The translations under genes and the position numbers were made by a program. This document shows, piece by piece, positions 16,492 through 25,731 of a DNA stretch of 47,702 nucleotides. The stretch's first letter is position 1, and every line of letters begins with the position of its first letter. Source of the DNA: Desulfovibrionaceae bacterium (GTDB lineage: Bacteria; Desulfobacterota; Desulfovibrionia; Desulfovibrionales; Desulfovibrionaceae). The notes beneath the pieces are model-generated. The model saw nothing but the letters and a program-made list of their open reading frames with translations, was not told the origin of the DNA and made no database searches. The stretch spans positions 1 to 47,702 of the forward strand of contig JAFLSV010000014.1 in NCBI GenBank assembly GCA_022510785.1, in the 5' to 3' direction.

Positions 16492-18963
16492 CTATTGCGC
16501 GGGCGCGGAAGACGCGCTGTCCACGCCGTGGGGACGCTCGCGCAGAGATTCGGACAGGGAGGGCGCGTCCTCGCTGCGGCAAAAGATGTCGGCCGCCGGG
16601 GCGTCCAGGGCCAGGGGAAGCACCTCGTCCACATGGCGCACGAGCAGAATGGTCAGGGACTTCAGAATTTCTTCCGGAACGTCCTTGAGATCCTTTTCGT
16701 TATCCGCGGGCACAATAACGGTCGCTATGCCCGCGCGGCGGGCGGCCAGCAGTTTCTCGCGCAGGCCGCCGATGGGCAGCACGCGGCCGCGCAGCGTGAT
16801 TTCACCGGTCATGGCCACATCGTTGCGGACGGGAATGCCCAGCAAAGCCGACGCCAGTGACGTGGCCAGGGTGATGCCGGCTGACGGCCCGTCCTTGGGC
16901 GTGGCGCCCTCGGGCACATGAACGTGGATATCCACTTCCTTGTGGAAGGAAGCTTTCAGGCCGAACAGTTCGGAACGCGAGCGCACATAGGACAAGGCCG
17001 CCTTGGCCGATTCCTTCATGACGTCGCCAAGCTGGCCCGTGGTCAGCACCTTGCCCGAACCGGGCATGAGGGCCGTTTCCACATACAGGATTTCCCCGCC
17101 CCGGTCGGTATAGGCAAGGCCCGTGACCACGCCCACCTGCGGCTCATCCTCACGCTCGCCGTAGCGGTATTTCTTGACGCCCAGAAAGCTGTGCAGGTTC
17201 TGACGGGTAACGCTGACGCAGTCCGGCGCCTTGTCGGCGTCCACCATGCGCATGGCCGCCTTGCGGCACAGGGCGGCCAGTTCGCGTTCCAGACCGCGCA
17301 CCCCTGCCTCGCGGGTGTAGGAGCGGATGATGTCGAGCAAAGCCCTGTCCGTCAGGCGCAGCGCCTCCGGCCTGAGGCCGTGCAGTTCCACCTGTTTGGG
17401 CAGGAGAAAGTCGCGGGCGATGTGCGCCTTTTCCGTTTCGAGGTAGCTGGAAAGGTGGAGTATTTCCATGCGATCCAGGAGCGGCGCAGGTATGCCCTGA
17501 AGGCTGTTGGCCGTGGCGATGAAAAAGACCTGGGACAGATCGTAATCCATATCCAGGTAGTGATCGTTGAAGGCATTGTTCTGTTCCGGATCCAGCACTT
17601 CCAGGAGCGCGGACGACGGATCGCCCCTGAAATCGGCGGTCATCTTGTCAATTTCATCCAGGCAGAACAGAGGATTGTTATACCTGGCCCGTTTGAGGGA
17701 CATGAGTATCTTGCCGGGCAGCGCGCCCACATAGGTGCGGCGGTGCCCCCGGATTTCGGCCTCGTCCCGCACGCCGCCGAGGGAAACGCGCACAAATTCG
17801 CGGCCCGTGGCCCTGGCCACGGATTTGGCCAGCGAGGTCTTGCCCACCCCGGGCGGGCCCACCAGGCACAGGATGGGCCCCTTGAGGCGGCCGGCCAGCT
17901 TTTGCACGGCCAGATATTCCAGGATGCGCTCCTTGGGCTTTTCCAGGCCGTAGTGATCGCCGTCCAGCAGGGCCCGCGCCTCTTGAATATTGATGTTGAT
18001 TTCCTTCAGCTCGTTCCAGGGCAGGTCAAGAATCCAGTCGATATAATTGCGGGCCACACTGTATTCCGCCGACGCGGGCGGCATCTGGCGGAGCTTGCGC
18101 ACTTCGCGCAGGCCGCGTTCGCGCGCCTCCTCGGGCATGTTCTTGGCCTGAAAGCGCTGCTCCAGCTCGGCGGCCTCGGCCTGGGGGTCGTCCTCGTGCC
18201 CCATTTCCTTGTGAATGGCCTTGATCTGCTCGTTCAGGTAATATTCGCGCTGGTTGCGCTCCATCTGGGTCTTGACGCGGCTTTTGATGGTCTTTTCCAG
18301 CGAGGCCACGGCCAGTTCACCGCTCAGAAGCTCAAACACCTTTTGCAGGCGCGCGTGCGTATCAAGAGTTTCCAGCACTTCCTGCTTGCGCAGATGGTCG
18401 AGCTTGAGGTGGGGCATGACGGCATCGGCCAGGCGACCGGGATCGCGCAGCCCCGCGATGGCGGCCAGGTGTTCCTGGCCTATTTTCTTGTTGACCCGCC
18501 CAAAGTCCTCCACGGCCTCATGCGTGGCGCGGATCAGGGCTTCCTGCTCGGTATTGGGGCTGTCCTCATCGGCGAGGCGCGTCACCTGAAGCAGCGGAAA
18601 CGCGGCGTCGCCAAAGGTGCTTTGGGCGCTGTACGGCCGCCATTCGGCGCGGTACAGGCCTTCAAACAGCACCTTGATGCTGCCGTCGGGCAGGCGCAGC
18701 AACTGAAGAATCTTGCTGACCACCCCCACGGGGAACAAATCGTCCGAACCGGGCTTTTCCACGTCCGGCTCTTTTTGCGCCACCAGAAAAATACGCTTGC
18801 CGTAGTCGGCGATGGAGCTTTCGATGGCTTTAATCGACGCCTCCCGCCCCACAAAGAGCGGCATGATGACGTGCGGAAACATCACCACTTCGCGCAGCGA
18901 CATCAGCGGCAGTTCCATCGGCGAATGCTCGTCCCCAGTCAGCGTCTTACTGAAAAATCCCAT
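16492..18963 (-). CDS. lon: Lon ATP-dependent serine protease
   Basis: An 823-residue LonA protease. It has the N-terminal substrate-binding domain ([20 protein letters not shown]), an AAA+ module with Walker [14 protein letters not shown] (near 368) and Walker [11 protein letters not shown], and a protease domain. The catalytic Ser is in PKDGPSAGI (near 693) and the Lys in the [14 protein letters not shown] segment. It degrades misfolded and regulatory proteins in the cytosol. ATG 18963 is preferred over an upstream in-frame GTG because GGGGA precedes it. The gene lies 39 bases after clpX in the tig-clpP-clpX-lon order common in proteobacteria. Confidence 0.96.
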   Translation of the reverse strand: MGFFSKTLTGDEHSPMELPLMSLREVVMFPHVIMPLFVGREASIKAIESSIADYGKRIFLVAQKEPDVEKPGSDDLFPVGVVSKILQLLRLPDGSIKVLFEGLYRAEWRPYSAQSTFGDAAFPLLQVTRLADEDSPNTEQEALIRATHEAVEDFGRVNKKIGQEHLAAIAGLRDPGRLADAVMPHLKLDHLRKQEVLETLDTHARLQKVFELLSGELAVASLEKTIKSRVKTQMERNQREYYLNEQIKAIHKEMGHEDDPQAEAAELEQRFQAKNMPEEARERGLREVRKLRQMPPASAEYSVARNYIDWILDLPWNELKEININIQEARALLDGDHYGLEKPKERILEYLAVQKLAGRLKGPILCLVGPPGVGKTSLAKSVARATGREFVRVSLGGVRDEAEIRGHRRTYVGALPGKILMSLKRARYNNPLFCLDEIDKMTADFRGDPSSALLEVLDPEQNNAFNDHYLDMDYDLSQVFFIATANSLQGIPAPLLDRMEILHLSSYLETEKAHIARDFLLPKQVELHGLRPEALRLTDRALLDIIRSYTREAGVRGLERELAALCRKAAMRMVDADKAPDCVSVTRQNLHSFLGVKKYRYGEREDEPQVGVVTGLAYTDRGGEILYVETALMPGSGKVLTTGQLGDVMKESAKAALSYVRSRSELFGLKASFHKEVDIHVHVPEGATPKDGPSAGITLATSLASALLGIPVRNDVAMTGEITLRGRVLPIGGLREKLLAARRAGIATVIVPADNEKDLKDVPEEILKSLTILLVRHVDEVLPLALDAPAADIFCRSEDAPSLSESLRERPHGVDSASSAPAQ

Positions 18964-19002
18964 CGGATTCCCCACAGGTCATGATTGCGCCAGCGGCCGA
19001 CC

Positions 19003-20247
19003 TCAGCACGCCTGCTCTTCGGCGTCATACAGAAACAGCGGTTCCTCGCCCCTGTCGATAACCCCCCGGGTTATCACGCAGTCCTTCAGGCCGGCCATGC
19101 CGGGCAGTGCGTACATGATGTCCAGCATGACGCTTTCCAGCACATTGCGCAGCCCGCGCGCGCCGGTCTTGCGCTCAATGGCCCTGGCCGCCACGGCGCG
19201 CAGGGCATCGTTTTCAAAGCGCAGATTGACATGATCCAGCTCAAACAGCTTCTGGTACTGCTTGACCAGCGCATTCCTGGGCTCGGTGAGCACCCGGACA
19301 AGATCGTCCTCATCCAGTTCGTCCACATGGGTAAGAACGGGAATGCGGCCCACAAATTCAGGGATAAGCCCGAACTGCACCAGATCGGCGGGAAGCACCT
19401 GATCCAGCAGGGCGCCCAGGCCCTGCTTCTTTCCGGCGGCAATATTGGCCCCAAAGCCCATGCTGCTGCCGCGCACCCGCTGCTCCACCAGCTTTTCGAG
19501 GCCGATGAAGGCCCCGCCCACAATAAACAGAATATTCGAGGTATTGAGGCGGATAAATTCCTGCTGCGGGTGCTTGCGCCCCCCCTTGGGAGGAATATTG
19601 GCCTCGGTTCCCTCGATTATTTTCAGAAGGGCCTGCTGCACGCCCTCGCCCGAAACGTCGCGGGTGATGGACGGGCCGTCGCCCTTGCGCGAAATCTTGT
19701 CGATTTCGTCAATATAAATGATGCCCCTGCCGGCGGCCTCAAGGTCATAGTCAGCATTCTGGAGCAGCTGAACCAGAATGTTTTCCACATCTTCGCCCAC
19801 ATAGCCCGCTTCGGTGAGGGTGGTGGCATCGGCTATGGCGAAGGGAACCTTGAGGATACGCGCCAGGGTGCGGGCCAGCAGCGTTTTGCCGCTGCCCGAC
19901 GGGCCCGCCAGCAGCACGTTGCTTTTTTCCAGCTCCACATCGCCAAGCGCGTCATTGCAGAAGACCCGCTTGTAGTGGTTGTAGACGGCCACGGACAGAA
20001 TTTTTTTGGCCTGCTCCTGGCCGATGACATAGTCATCGAGCCGTGCCTTGATTTCCGGAGGGGTCAGCAGGGGGCCGCCCGCTTCCTGAGCCTCGCCCAG
20101 CGACTGATCCGATATGATTCTGGCGCAGGACGCCACGCACGAATCGCAGATGCAGGCCTCGCCCTGCACGATAAAATGCCTGGCTTCAAACTCGTTTTTG
20201 CCGCAAAACGAGCAGTGCATACCCTGCGTTCCCCCGTTGTCACTCAT
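19003..20247 (-). CDS. clpX: ATP-dependent Clp protease ATPase subunit ClpX
   Basis: A 414-residue AAA+ unfoldase that feeds tagged substrates into ClpP. The N-terminal zinc-binding domain has CSFCG and CICDSC. It continues with [13 protein letters not shown], Walker [16 protein letters not shown], Walker [11 protein letters not shown] and the sensor and C-terminal small domains with [11 protein letters not shown]. The GF loop needed to dock on ClpP should lie in the segment after Walker B. The start overlaps the clpP stop by eight bases, so the two are translationally coupled. Confidence 0.97.
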   Translation of the reverse strand: MSDNGGTQGMHCSFCGKNEFEARHFIVQGEACICDSCVASCARIISDQSLGEAQEAGGPLLTPPEIKARLDDYVIGQEQAKKILSVAVYNHYKRVFCNDALGDVELEKSNVLLAGPSGSGKTLLARTLARILKVPFAIADATTLTEAGYVGEDVENILVQLLQNADYDLEAAGRGIIYIDEIDKISRKGDGPSITRDVSGEGVQQALLKIIEGTEANIPPKGGRKHPQQEFIRLNTSNILFIVGGAFIGLEKLVEQRVRGSSMGFGANIAAGKKQGLGALLDQVLPADLVQFGLIPEFVGRIPVLTHVDELDEDDLVRVLTEPRNALVKQYQKLFELDHVNLRFENDALRAVAARAIERKTGARGLRNVLESVMLDIMYALPGMAGLKDCVITRGVIDRGEEPLFLYDAEEQAC

Positions 20248-20854
20248 TGTGTTTTTTCTCCACGGCGCCCATATCGTGACGGGACGTTAAAATCTTGTCC
20301 ACAATGCCGTAGCTGACGGCTTCCTGCGCTGTCATGAAATAATCACGCTCAGTGTCCCGGGCAACCTGTTCTTCCTCCCTGCCCACGTTGGCGGCCAGAA
20401 TGGCGTTGAGGCTTTTTTTCATGCGCAGCATTTCGCGGGCGTGGATGTCGAAATCCGTGCCCTGGCCGTGAAAACCGCCCGACGGTTGATGAATCATAAT
20501 CCGGCTGTTGGGCAGAGCGTAGCGCATGCCCCTGGCCCCCCCGGCCAGCAGAAAGGCCCCCATGCTGGCGGCCTGCCCTATGCACAGGGTCGCCACGGGC
20601 GCGGCCACAAACTGCATGGTGTCATAAATGGCCATGCCCGCCGTCACCGAGCCGCCGGGGCTGTTGATGTACAGGCTTATTTCCTTTTCGGGATCCTGGG
20701 ATTCCAGAAACAGAAGCTGGGCGCAGATGCTGGAGGCAACATGATCATTGACCTCTTCGCCCAGCACGATGATGCGATCCTTGAGCAGGCGGGAATAGAT
20801 GTCATACGACCGTTCGCCGTGACCCGTTTGCTCGATGACCATAGGTGGATACAT
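20240..20854 (-). CDS. clpP: ATP-dependent Clp protease proteolytic subunit
   Basis: A 204-residue serine protease that forms the tetradecameric chamber used by ClpX. The catalytic Ser is in [11 protein letters not shown], the His in MIHQPSGG and the Asp in DTERDYFM. The N-terminal propeptide-like [20 protein letters not shown] is typical. AGGAGG lies five bases before the ATG. It follows tig by 96 bases on the same strand. Confidence 0.97.
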   Translation of the reverse strand: MYPPMVIEQTGHGERSYDIYSRLLKDRIIVLGEEVNDHVASSICAQLLFLESQDPEKEISLYINSPGGSVTAGMAIYDTMQFVAAPVATLCIGQAASMGAFLLAGGARGMRYALPNSRIMIHQPSGGFHGQGTDFDIHAREMLRMKKSLNAILAANVGREEEQVARDTERDYFMTAQEAVSYGIVDKILTSRHDMGAVEKKHNE

Positions 20855-20950
20855 GCATGCCTCCTGTGAGCGGGGCCGCCCCCGGCGGACGCGCTCACGC
20901 TGTTAAGTCGGTTGTCGCGCTGTCCGCGCCAAGAGCGGCGGCCGCGTGCC

Positions 20951-22309
20951 CTATTCAGCCTTTTCCGTTGTTTCAGCCGTGGCGGCGGCTTCCGGCCCGG
21001 CCGCGCTGTCCGCCTCAATTTTCTTGGCCCTGCTGTACAGCAGATCCAGGGCCTTGGCCGTTATGAGCCGTTCCTGAATGTCGTGAACCGCGCCGCTGCG
21101 CCAGACGGCCTCGCGCAGTTTGGCAAAGTCCTGCCCGCTTTCCCTGGCCATCTGGAAGATAGAGCGGTCGGTCTCCTGCGGGGTGACCTGGATATTCTCA
21201 CGGTACGCAAGGGCCATCAGAAAGGCCTGCGCCTTGGCCTGCATGCGGGCGCGCACTTCCCCCTCGGCCTTCATTTTTTCCAGGCTCCCGGCAACAGCCT
21301 TCTCGTCAAGCCCCTGCCGGGCGAGATATTCCCGCGCTTCGGCGAGATATTCCCTGAGATGCCTGTCCACCAGCGAAGGAGGCAGGGGAAAGTCCTGGGC
21401 GTCGAGCAGGCTGTCGAGCAGCTTCTGCTGGCTTTTGGCGCGGATTTCCCGCTGCTTGGCCAGCATGGCCTGTTCCCTGATGGCGCCGCGCAGCGCGCTC
21501 TCATCCTGAAGGCCCACTTTCCGGGCAAGCTCGTCGTTCAGTTCGGGCAGAACCTCGCGGCTTATCGTGTGCAGCTTGACCTTGAGGTGCACCGTCTTGC
21601 CGCGCAGGGACGGATCGGGGTAATCCTCAGGGGCGGTCATATCACCCTCGCCTTCCTCGCCCGCGTGCAGGGTGCGCACCAGATTTTCCAGCTCGGCGCG
21701 AGTTTCCCCTTCCTCAGGGGCGTGCAGCTTCATGCGGAAATTTGCGGCGCTCATGCCGGGGACGGACGTGCCGTCCAGCGTGGCGTCCACATCCACCAGC
21801 ACCACATCATCGTCCCGGGGCAGGCGCGCCTCGCTCACCTCCTCCAGCTCCGCCATGCTTCCAAGGAGCCGTCTGGTGAGGCTTTCCACCTCTTCGGGCT
21901 TCAGATCGGGCGCCTCCACCTCCACGGACAGCGCGCCCATGTCTTCGGGCAGCACGATGGAATCCGGCAGCACCTCAAACGAAAAACTGAAGGAAAATTC
22001 CTTGTCCCGCTCGACCTGGGCCGCGCCCGCGTCAAATTCAAGGCGGTTGACCGGGTTGAGATGCTCCTTGGCCAGAATGCCCGAAACCTGGCCGTTGACC
22101 AGGCTTTCTGTCGCGCGGGACGCGATTTCTTCAGGGAAGCGGCGCTCAATGACGCGGGCAGGCACCTTGCCCTTGCGAAAGCCGTCAAGAGACAAACTGG
22201 CTCCAAAACCACGCACGGTGGAATCAAGAACGGCGTTCACGCCCGCGGCGGGCACCGTAACCGAAATTTTGCGCGCAACGGGGGAAACGACTTCAATGCT
22301 GTGTTCCAT
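20951..22309 (-). CDS. tig: trigger factor
   Basis: A 452-residue ribosome-associated chaperone with peptidyl-prolyl isomerase activity. The N-terminal domain carries GFRKGKVPARVIE, a form of the ribosome-binding signature. A PPIase domain follows (DDDVVLVDVDATLDGTSVPG), and the C-terminal half is the long helical chaperone arm. The extreme C-terminus is a low-complexity Ala/Glu tail. AAGGAG lies eight bases before the ATG. It heads the tig-clpP-clpX-lon cluster, directly downstream of tRNA-Leu. Confidence 0.96.
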   Translation of the reverse strand: MEHSIEVVSPVARKISVTVPAAGVNAVLDSTVRGFGASLSLDGFRKGKVPARVIERRFPEEIASRATESLVNGQVSGILAKEHLNPVNRLEFDAGAAQVERDKEFSFSFSFEVLPDSIVLPEDMGALSVEVEAPDLKPEEVESLTRRLLGSMAELEEVSEARLPRDDDVVLVDVDATLDGTSVPGMSAANFRMKLHAPEEGETRAELENLVRTLHAGEEGEGDMTAPEDYPDPSLRGKTVHLKVKLHTISREVLPELNDELARKVGLQDESALRGAIREQAMLAKQREIRAKSQQKLLDSLLDAQDFPLPPSLVDRHLREYLAEAREYLARQGLDEKAVAGSLEKMKAEGEVRARMQAKAQAFLMALAYRENIQVTPQETDRSIFQMARESGQDFAKLREAVWRSGAVHDIQERLITAKALDLLYSRAKKIEADSAAGPEAAATAETTEKAE

Positions 22310-22360
22310 GAGGAAGGCTCCTTGCGTGATACCCGGCTCGCCGCATGGCCGGTTCCAACG

Positions 22361-22388
22361 CCGGAACAGCCTCGCCGGAACAGCCTCG
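22361..22388. repeat. 14-bp tandem duplication between tRNA-Leu and tig
   Basis: Two exact copies of a 14-base unit (CCGGAACAGCCTCG) lie head to tail, about 40 bases beyond the tRNA 3' end. GGTTCC at 22351 can pair with GGAAC in either copy, so two alternative hairpins are possible in the tRNA-tig spacer. Confidence 0.6.
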
Positions 22389-22428
22389 CCAGGATACGGG
22401 TACTAATAGTCTGAGGGACGACGGGTAC

Positions 22429-22512
22429 TGGTGCGAAAGGAGAGACTTGAACTCTCACGGATTGCTCCGCCGGATCCTAAATCCGGTGCGTCTACCATTC
22501 CGCCACTCTCGC
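22429..22512 (-). tRNA. tRNA-Leu (anticodon UAG)
   Basis: Read leftward, an 84-base cloverleaf. The acceptor GCGAGAG pairs with CTTTCGC (one G-U pair), followed by A and an encoded CCA. The anticodon stem CCGGA/TCCGG encloses the loop TTTAGGA with anticodon TAG. An extra arm typical of class II tRNA-Leu follows, and the T arm is GAGAG-TTCAAGT-CTCTC. It decodes CUN leucine codons and lies 119 bases upstream of tig on the same strand. Confidence 0.95.
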
Positions 22513-23138
22513 CAAGGCCCGCCCGCGCCATGCGCAAAGGCAAGCGGATACTCCAAACGGTGAAGATTAACACAGCGACCCGCCGGACGCAAGATACATG
22601 CGTTTGCCTGTCTTTGCCCTCCTGCCGCTGTCCGCCGGCCCGCCTTTCCGGCGCCGCGCCGGGGCCGAACGTGGCCGCCGCTTCAGGATCTTCAGGCTGT
22701 GCCCGCATACCACGGGGCGCGGCTCCGCCAGGGGCGACAGCCCAGCGCCCAAATTTTCTTATTTTTCCAAGAGTCTCATGGGATAAAAAATTTCAGCCCC
22801 GCTTCTTGTGAAAAAAACTTTTTGCTTGCCAAAGTATCGCAAAATCGACCATAAAATATCTATGCAATGGTATTCTCTGTATTTCCTTCCGTGACCCCGG
22901 TTCTGGAAACCGGGCCGAAACCAGGGCTTTTCCGGCCCGCGTGGCGGCTTTATCCGCCCGGGCCGGGGCCGGACTGGGCGGATAAAGCCGCCCGGCCGCA
23001 GCAGCACATATTTTGCCCGCATCCGGCCTGTCCCGGCTGTCTCAGTCCGACGGCACGCCACCAAAAAATGCGGGCGGTTCGGCCGGCCCTGTTCAGCCGG
23101 CCGTCATCGGCACCTGAACATACCAGGAGGATACGCAC
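22513..23138. other. intergenic region between divergent tRNA-Leu and the hydrogenase operon
   Basis: These 626 bases hold no convincing gene. The part near 22795-22870 is AT-rich and is the likely promoter zone for the hydrogenase operon. It contains TTGTGA (22805-22810), a possible half-site for the redox repressor Rex, but the matching second half is not there. A long perfect inverted repeat follows at 22943-22992. The tRNA promoter should lie at the left end but no clear elements were found. Confidence 0.5.
22943..22992 (+). promoter_or_regulatory. 17-bp perfect inverted repeat in the hydrogenase operon leader
   Basis: Bases 22943-22959 pair exactly with 22976-22992 around a 16-base loop. 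It lies about 150 bases upstream of the NuoE-like gene and downstream of the AT-rich promoter zone, so it is probably transcribed as a very stable leader hairpin. There is no T-run. It could also be a DNA dyad bound by a regulator. Confidence 0.5.
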
Positions 23139-23627
23139 ATGGCATGCAACTGCTCAGGCGTGGGTGAATTTGATCTCGCGCCGCTCATGGACATTCTGGC
23201 GGACTACCGGAAAGACCCCCGCGGGGCGCTGATTCCGGTGCTCCAGAAGGCCCAGGGCGTCTATGGGTATCTGCCCAAGCCGGTTCTGGAAGTCATCGCC
23301 AGGGAACTGAACATTCCCATCGCGGAAGTGTTTGGGGTGGTCACCTTTTATTCCCAGTTCCATCTCAACCCGCGCGGCAAAAACATCATCCGCTGCTGTC
23401 AGGGTACGGCCTGCCATGTGCGGGGAGCGCAGGGCATTCTCGACGCCATCAGCTCGCACCTCAATATCAAACCCGGCGGAACCACCAGGGATCTGAGCTT
23501 CACGCTGGAAACCGTGGCCTGTCTGGGCGCGTGCGGACTGGCTCCGGTCATGATGGTCAACGATCAGACCCACGGCCGTCTGACCCCCGCCGACATTCCG
23601 GGTATTCTCGACAGCTACCTGTCGTAG
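23139..23627 (+). CDS. hndA: bifurcating/NAD(P)-linked [FeFe] hydrogenase, NuoE-like subunit
   Basis: A 162-residue thioredoxin-fold [2Fe-2S] protein related to NuoE, HydC and HndA. The cluster ligands are Cys87 and Cys92 (CCQGTACHVRG) and Cys128 and Cys132 (ACLGACGLAP). FGVVTFYSQFHLNPRG is a family hallmark. It is the small electron-transfer subunit of a soluble hydrogenase working with the NuoF-like and [FeFe] subunits encoded next. AGGAGG lies upstream of the ATG. Two further cysteines at positions 3 and 5 are an odd addition. Confidence 0.88.
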   Translation: MACNCSGVGEFDLAPLMDILADYRKDPRGALIPVLQKAQGVYGYLPKPVLEVIARELNIPIAEVFGVVTFYSQFHLNPRGKNIIRCCQGTACHVRGAQGILDAISSHLNIKPGGTTRDLSFTLETVACLGACGLAPVMMVNDQTHGRLTPADIPGILDSYLS

Positions 23628-23721
23628 CACGGGCCGCCCCGGCGGGGCGCATGCCGCGTCCTTCGGGGCAGACGGCGCATTGCCGTTCTCCCGGACTCTC
23701 CAACACGCAAGTGAGGATATC

Positions 23722-25611
23722 ATGAGCACATATGCCCGCCTTGCTTCCCCCGCGGACCTTCAGAAGGTCAGGGAAGCCTCCAAATCCAAAATCGCGCTGC
23801 GCCACTATGACCGCAAGGACAGTGACACCAGGTTCCAGATTCTCATCTGCGGGGGCACGGGCTGCACGTCTTCGGGCAGCCCGGCCGTGCGCGACGCATT
23901 CCTCAAGGCCATCGAAGCCCACGGCCTCACGGGCCGCGTGGATGTGGTGACCACCGGCTGCCACGGCCTGTGCGAACTTGGCCCCCTGGTCATCGTGTAC
24001 CCCGGCGGCACCTTCTATATCCGGGTTCAGGCCGAGGATGTGGACGAGATCATCACCACCTCCCTTCTGGGGAATGGAGTGGTCGAACGCCTGCTCTTCC
24101 ATGGCCGCACCGGCAAGACCCCGCGCAAGACCTACCGCGAAATGGCCTTCTACAACCTCCAGCACCGCCTGGTGCTGCGCAACTGCGGCCGCATCGACCC
24201 CGAAGATATCGAGGAATACATCGCGAACGGCGGCTATGAAGGCCTGGTCAAGGCCATGGAACTGGGGCCCGAAGCGGCCCTTGAGGAAGTGAAAAAATCC
24301 GGCCTGCGCGGGCGCGGGGGCGGCGGCTTCCCCACCGGCCGCAAGTGGGAACTGATGCGCGCGGCCACGGGTTCGCCCAAGTATGTGGTGTGCAACGCCG
24401 ACGAAGGCGACCCCGGAGCGTTCATGGATCGCTCGGTGCTCGAGGGCGATCCCCATGCCGTCATTGAAGGCATGCTCATCGGGGCCTGGTGCACCGGGGC
24501 CAGCCACGGCTACATTTATGTGCGCGCCGAGTATCCCCTGGCCATCAAGCGCCTGAAGGTCGCCATCGCCCAGGCCGAACAGATGGGCCTGCTGGGCGAT
24601 CATATTCTGGGTTCGGATTTCAGCTTTGAGCTGAAAATCAAGGAAGGGGCGGGCGCCTTTGTGTGCGGTGAGGAAACCGCCCTTATCCATTCCATTGAAG
24701 GCAAGCGCGGCATGCCGCGGCCGCGGCCTCCCTTCCCGGCCAACGAAGGCGTGTGGGGCAAGCCCACGGTGCTCAACAACGTGGAAACCTTCGCCAACGT
24801 GGCCCAGATCATCACCGGCGGTTCCGCGGCCTACACCGCTCTGGGCACGGAAAAATCGCCCGGCACCAAGGTCTTCGCCCTGACCGGCAAGGTGCGCAAC
24901 ACCGGCCTGGTGGAAGTGCCCATGGGCATCACCATGCGCCAGATCATCTTCGATATCGGCGGCGGCATCAAGGACGACAAAAAATTCAAGGCCGTGCAGA
25001 TCGGCGGCCCCTCCGGCGCCTGCCTGCCCGAATCGCTGCTGGACAGCCCCATTGACTACGACTCGCTGAAGTCGGTGGGGGCCATGATGGGTTCCGGCGG
25101 CCTGGTGGTGGTGGACGAAGAAACCTGCATGGTGGATCTGGCCCGTTTCTTCCTGACCTTCACCCAGGCCGAAAGCTGCGGCAAATGCACGCCCTGCCGT
25201 GAAGGCAGCAAGCGCATGCTGGAAATCCTGGAACGCATCTGCCAGGGCAAGGGCAAAGCCGGCGACATCGAAGATCTGGAACATCTGGCCCATACCATGC
25301 AGCAGGGGGCCCTGTGCGCCCTGGGTCAGACCGCGCCCAACCCGGTGCTGTCCACCCTGCGCTTCTTCCGGGACGAATACGAGGCCCATATCCGCGACAA
25401 GAAATGTCCCGCCAAGGCGTGCACCAATCTGCTCGAATACTGGATTGACCCTGCAAAATGCATAGGCTGCGGGATGTGCGCCCGGGCCTGCCCGGTGAAC
25501 GCCATCAGCGGCGAAAAGCGGCAGCCCCACGTCATCGACACGGCCAAGTGCATCAAGTGCGGCACCTGCATGGCCCAGTGCAAAAAGATACAGGCCATCA
25601 GCCGCCGCTAG
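23722..25611 (+). CDS. hndC: bifurcating/NAD(P)-linked [FeFe] hydrogenase, NuoF-like flavin subunit with N-terminal [2Fe-2S] domain
   Basis: A 629-residue subunit that binds FMN and NAD(P)H. It begins with a thioredoxin-like [2Fe-2S] domain (Cys43, Cys48, Cys80, Cys84). The NuoF core follows with the dinucleotide site GLRGRGGGGFPTGRKWE, the FMN region NADEGDPGAFMDRS and GAGAFVCGEETALI. Then comes the [4Fe-4S] motif SCGKCTPCREGS, and finally two ferredoxin clusters (CIGCGMCARACP and CIKCGTCMAQC). The layout matches Thermotoga HydB, and HndC preceded by a fused HndB-like domain. By family it is the site where electrons from H2 reach NAD(P)+ and probably ferredoxin. GAGGA precedes ATG 23722. Confidence 0.9.
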   Translation: MSTYARLASPADLQKVREASKSKIALRHYDRKDSDTRFQILICGGTGCTSSGSPAVRDAFLKAIEAHGLTGRVDVVTTGCHGLCELGPLVIVYPGGTFYIRVQAEDVDEIITTSLLGNGVVERLLFHGRTGKTPRKTYREMAFYNLQHRLVLRNCGRIDPEDIEEYIANGGYEGLVKAMELGPEAALEEVKKSGLRGRGGGGFPTGRKWELMRAATGSPKYVVCNADEGDPGAFMDRSVLEGDPHAVIEGMLIGAWCTGASHGYIYVRAEYPLAIKRLKVAIAQAEQMGLLGDHILGSDFSFELKIKEGAGAFVCGEETALIHSIEGKRGMPRPRPPFPANEGVWGKPTVLNNVETFANVAQIITGGSAAYTALGTEKSPGTKVFALTGKVRNTGLVEVPMGITMRQIIFDIGGGIKDDKKFKAVQIGGPSGACLPESLLDSPIDYDSLKSVGAMMGSGGLVVVDEETCMVDLARFFLTFTQAESCGKCTPCREGSKRMLEILERICQGKGKAGDIEDLEHLAHTMQQGALCALGQTAPNPVLSTLRFFRDEYEAHIRDKKCPAKACTNLLEYWIDPAKCIGCGMCARACPVNAISGEKRQPHVIDTAKCIKCGTCMAQCKKIQAISRR

Positions 25612-25731
25612 CCGGGGTTCGCGGAAACAATGCCGGAAACGACGCAGTGAAACGCCCGGGCAGGCGCAGATGCGCCGCCCAGGGGCTGGTCGGATGCCGG
25701 ATCCGACAAAACACGCATTAAGGAGAAAAGC

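Noticed and set aside
22805..22827. Rex-binding site upstream of the hydrogenase operon
   Set aside because: Only the TTGTGA half is present; the matching TCACAA half is missing.
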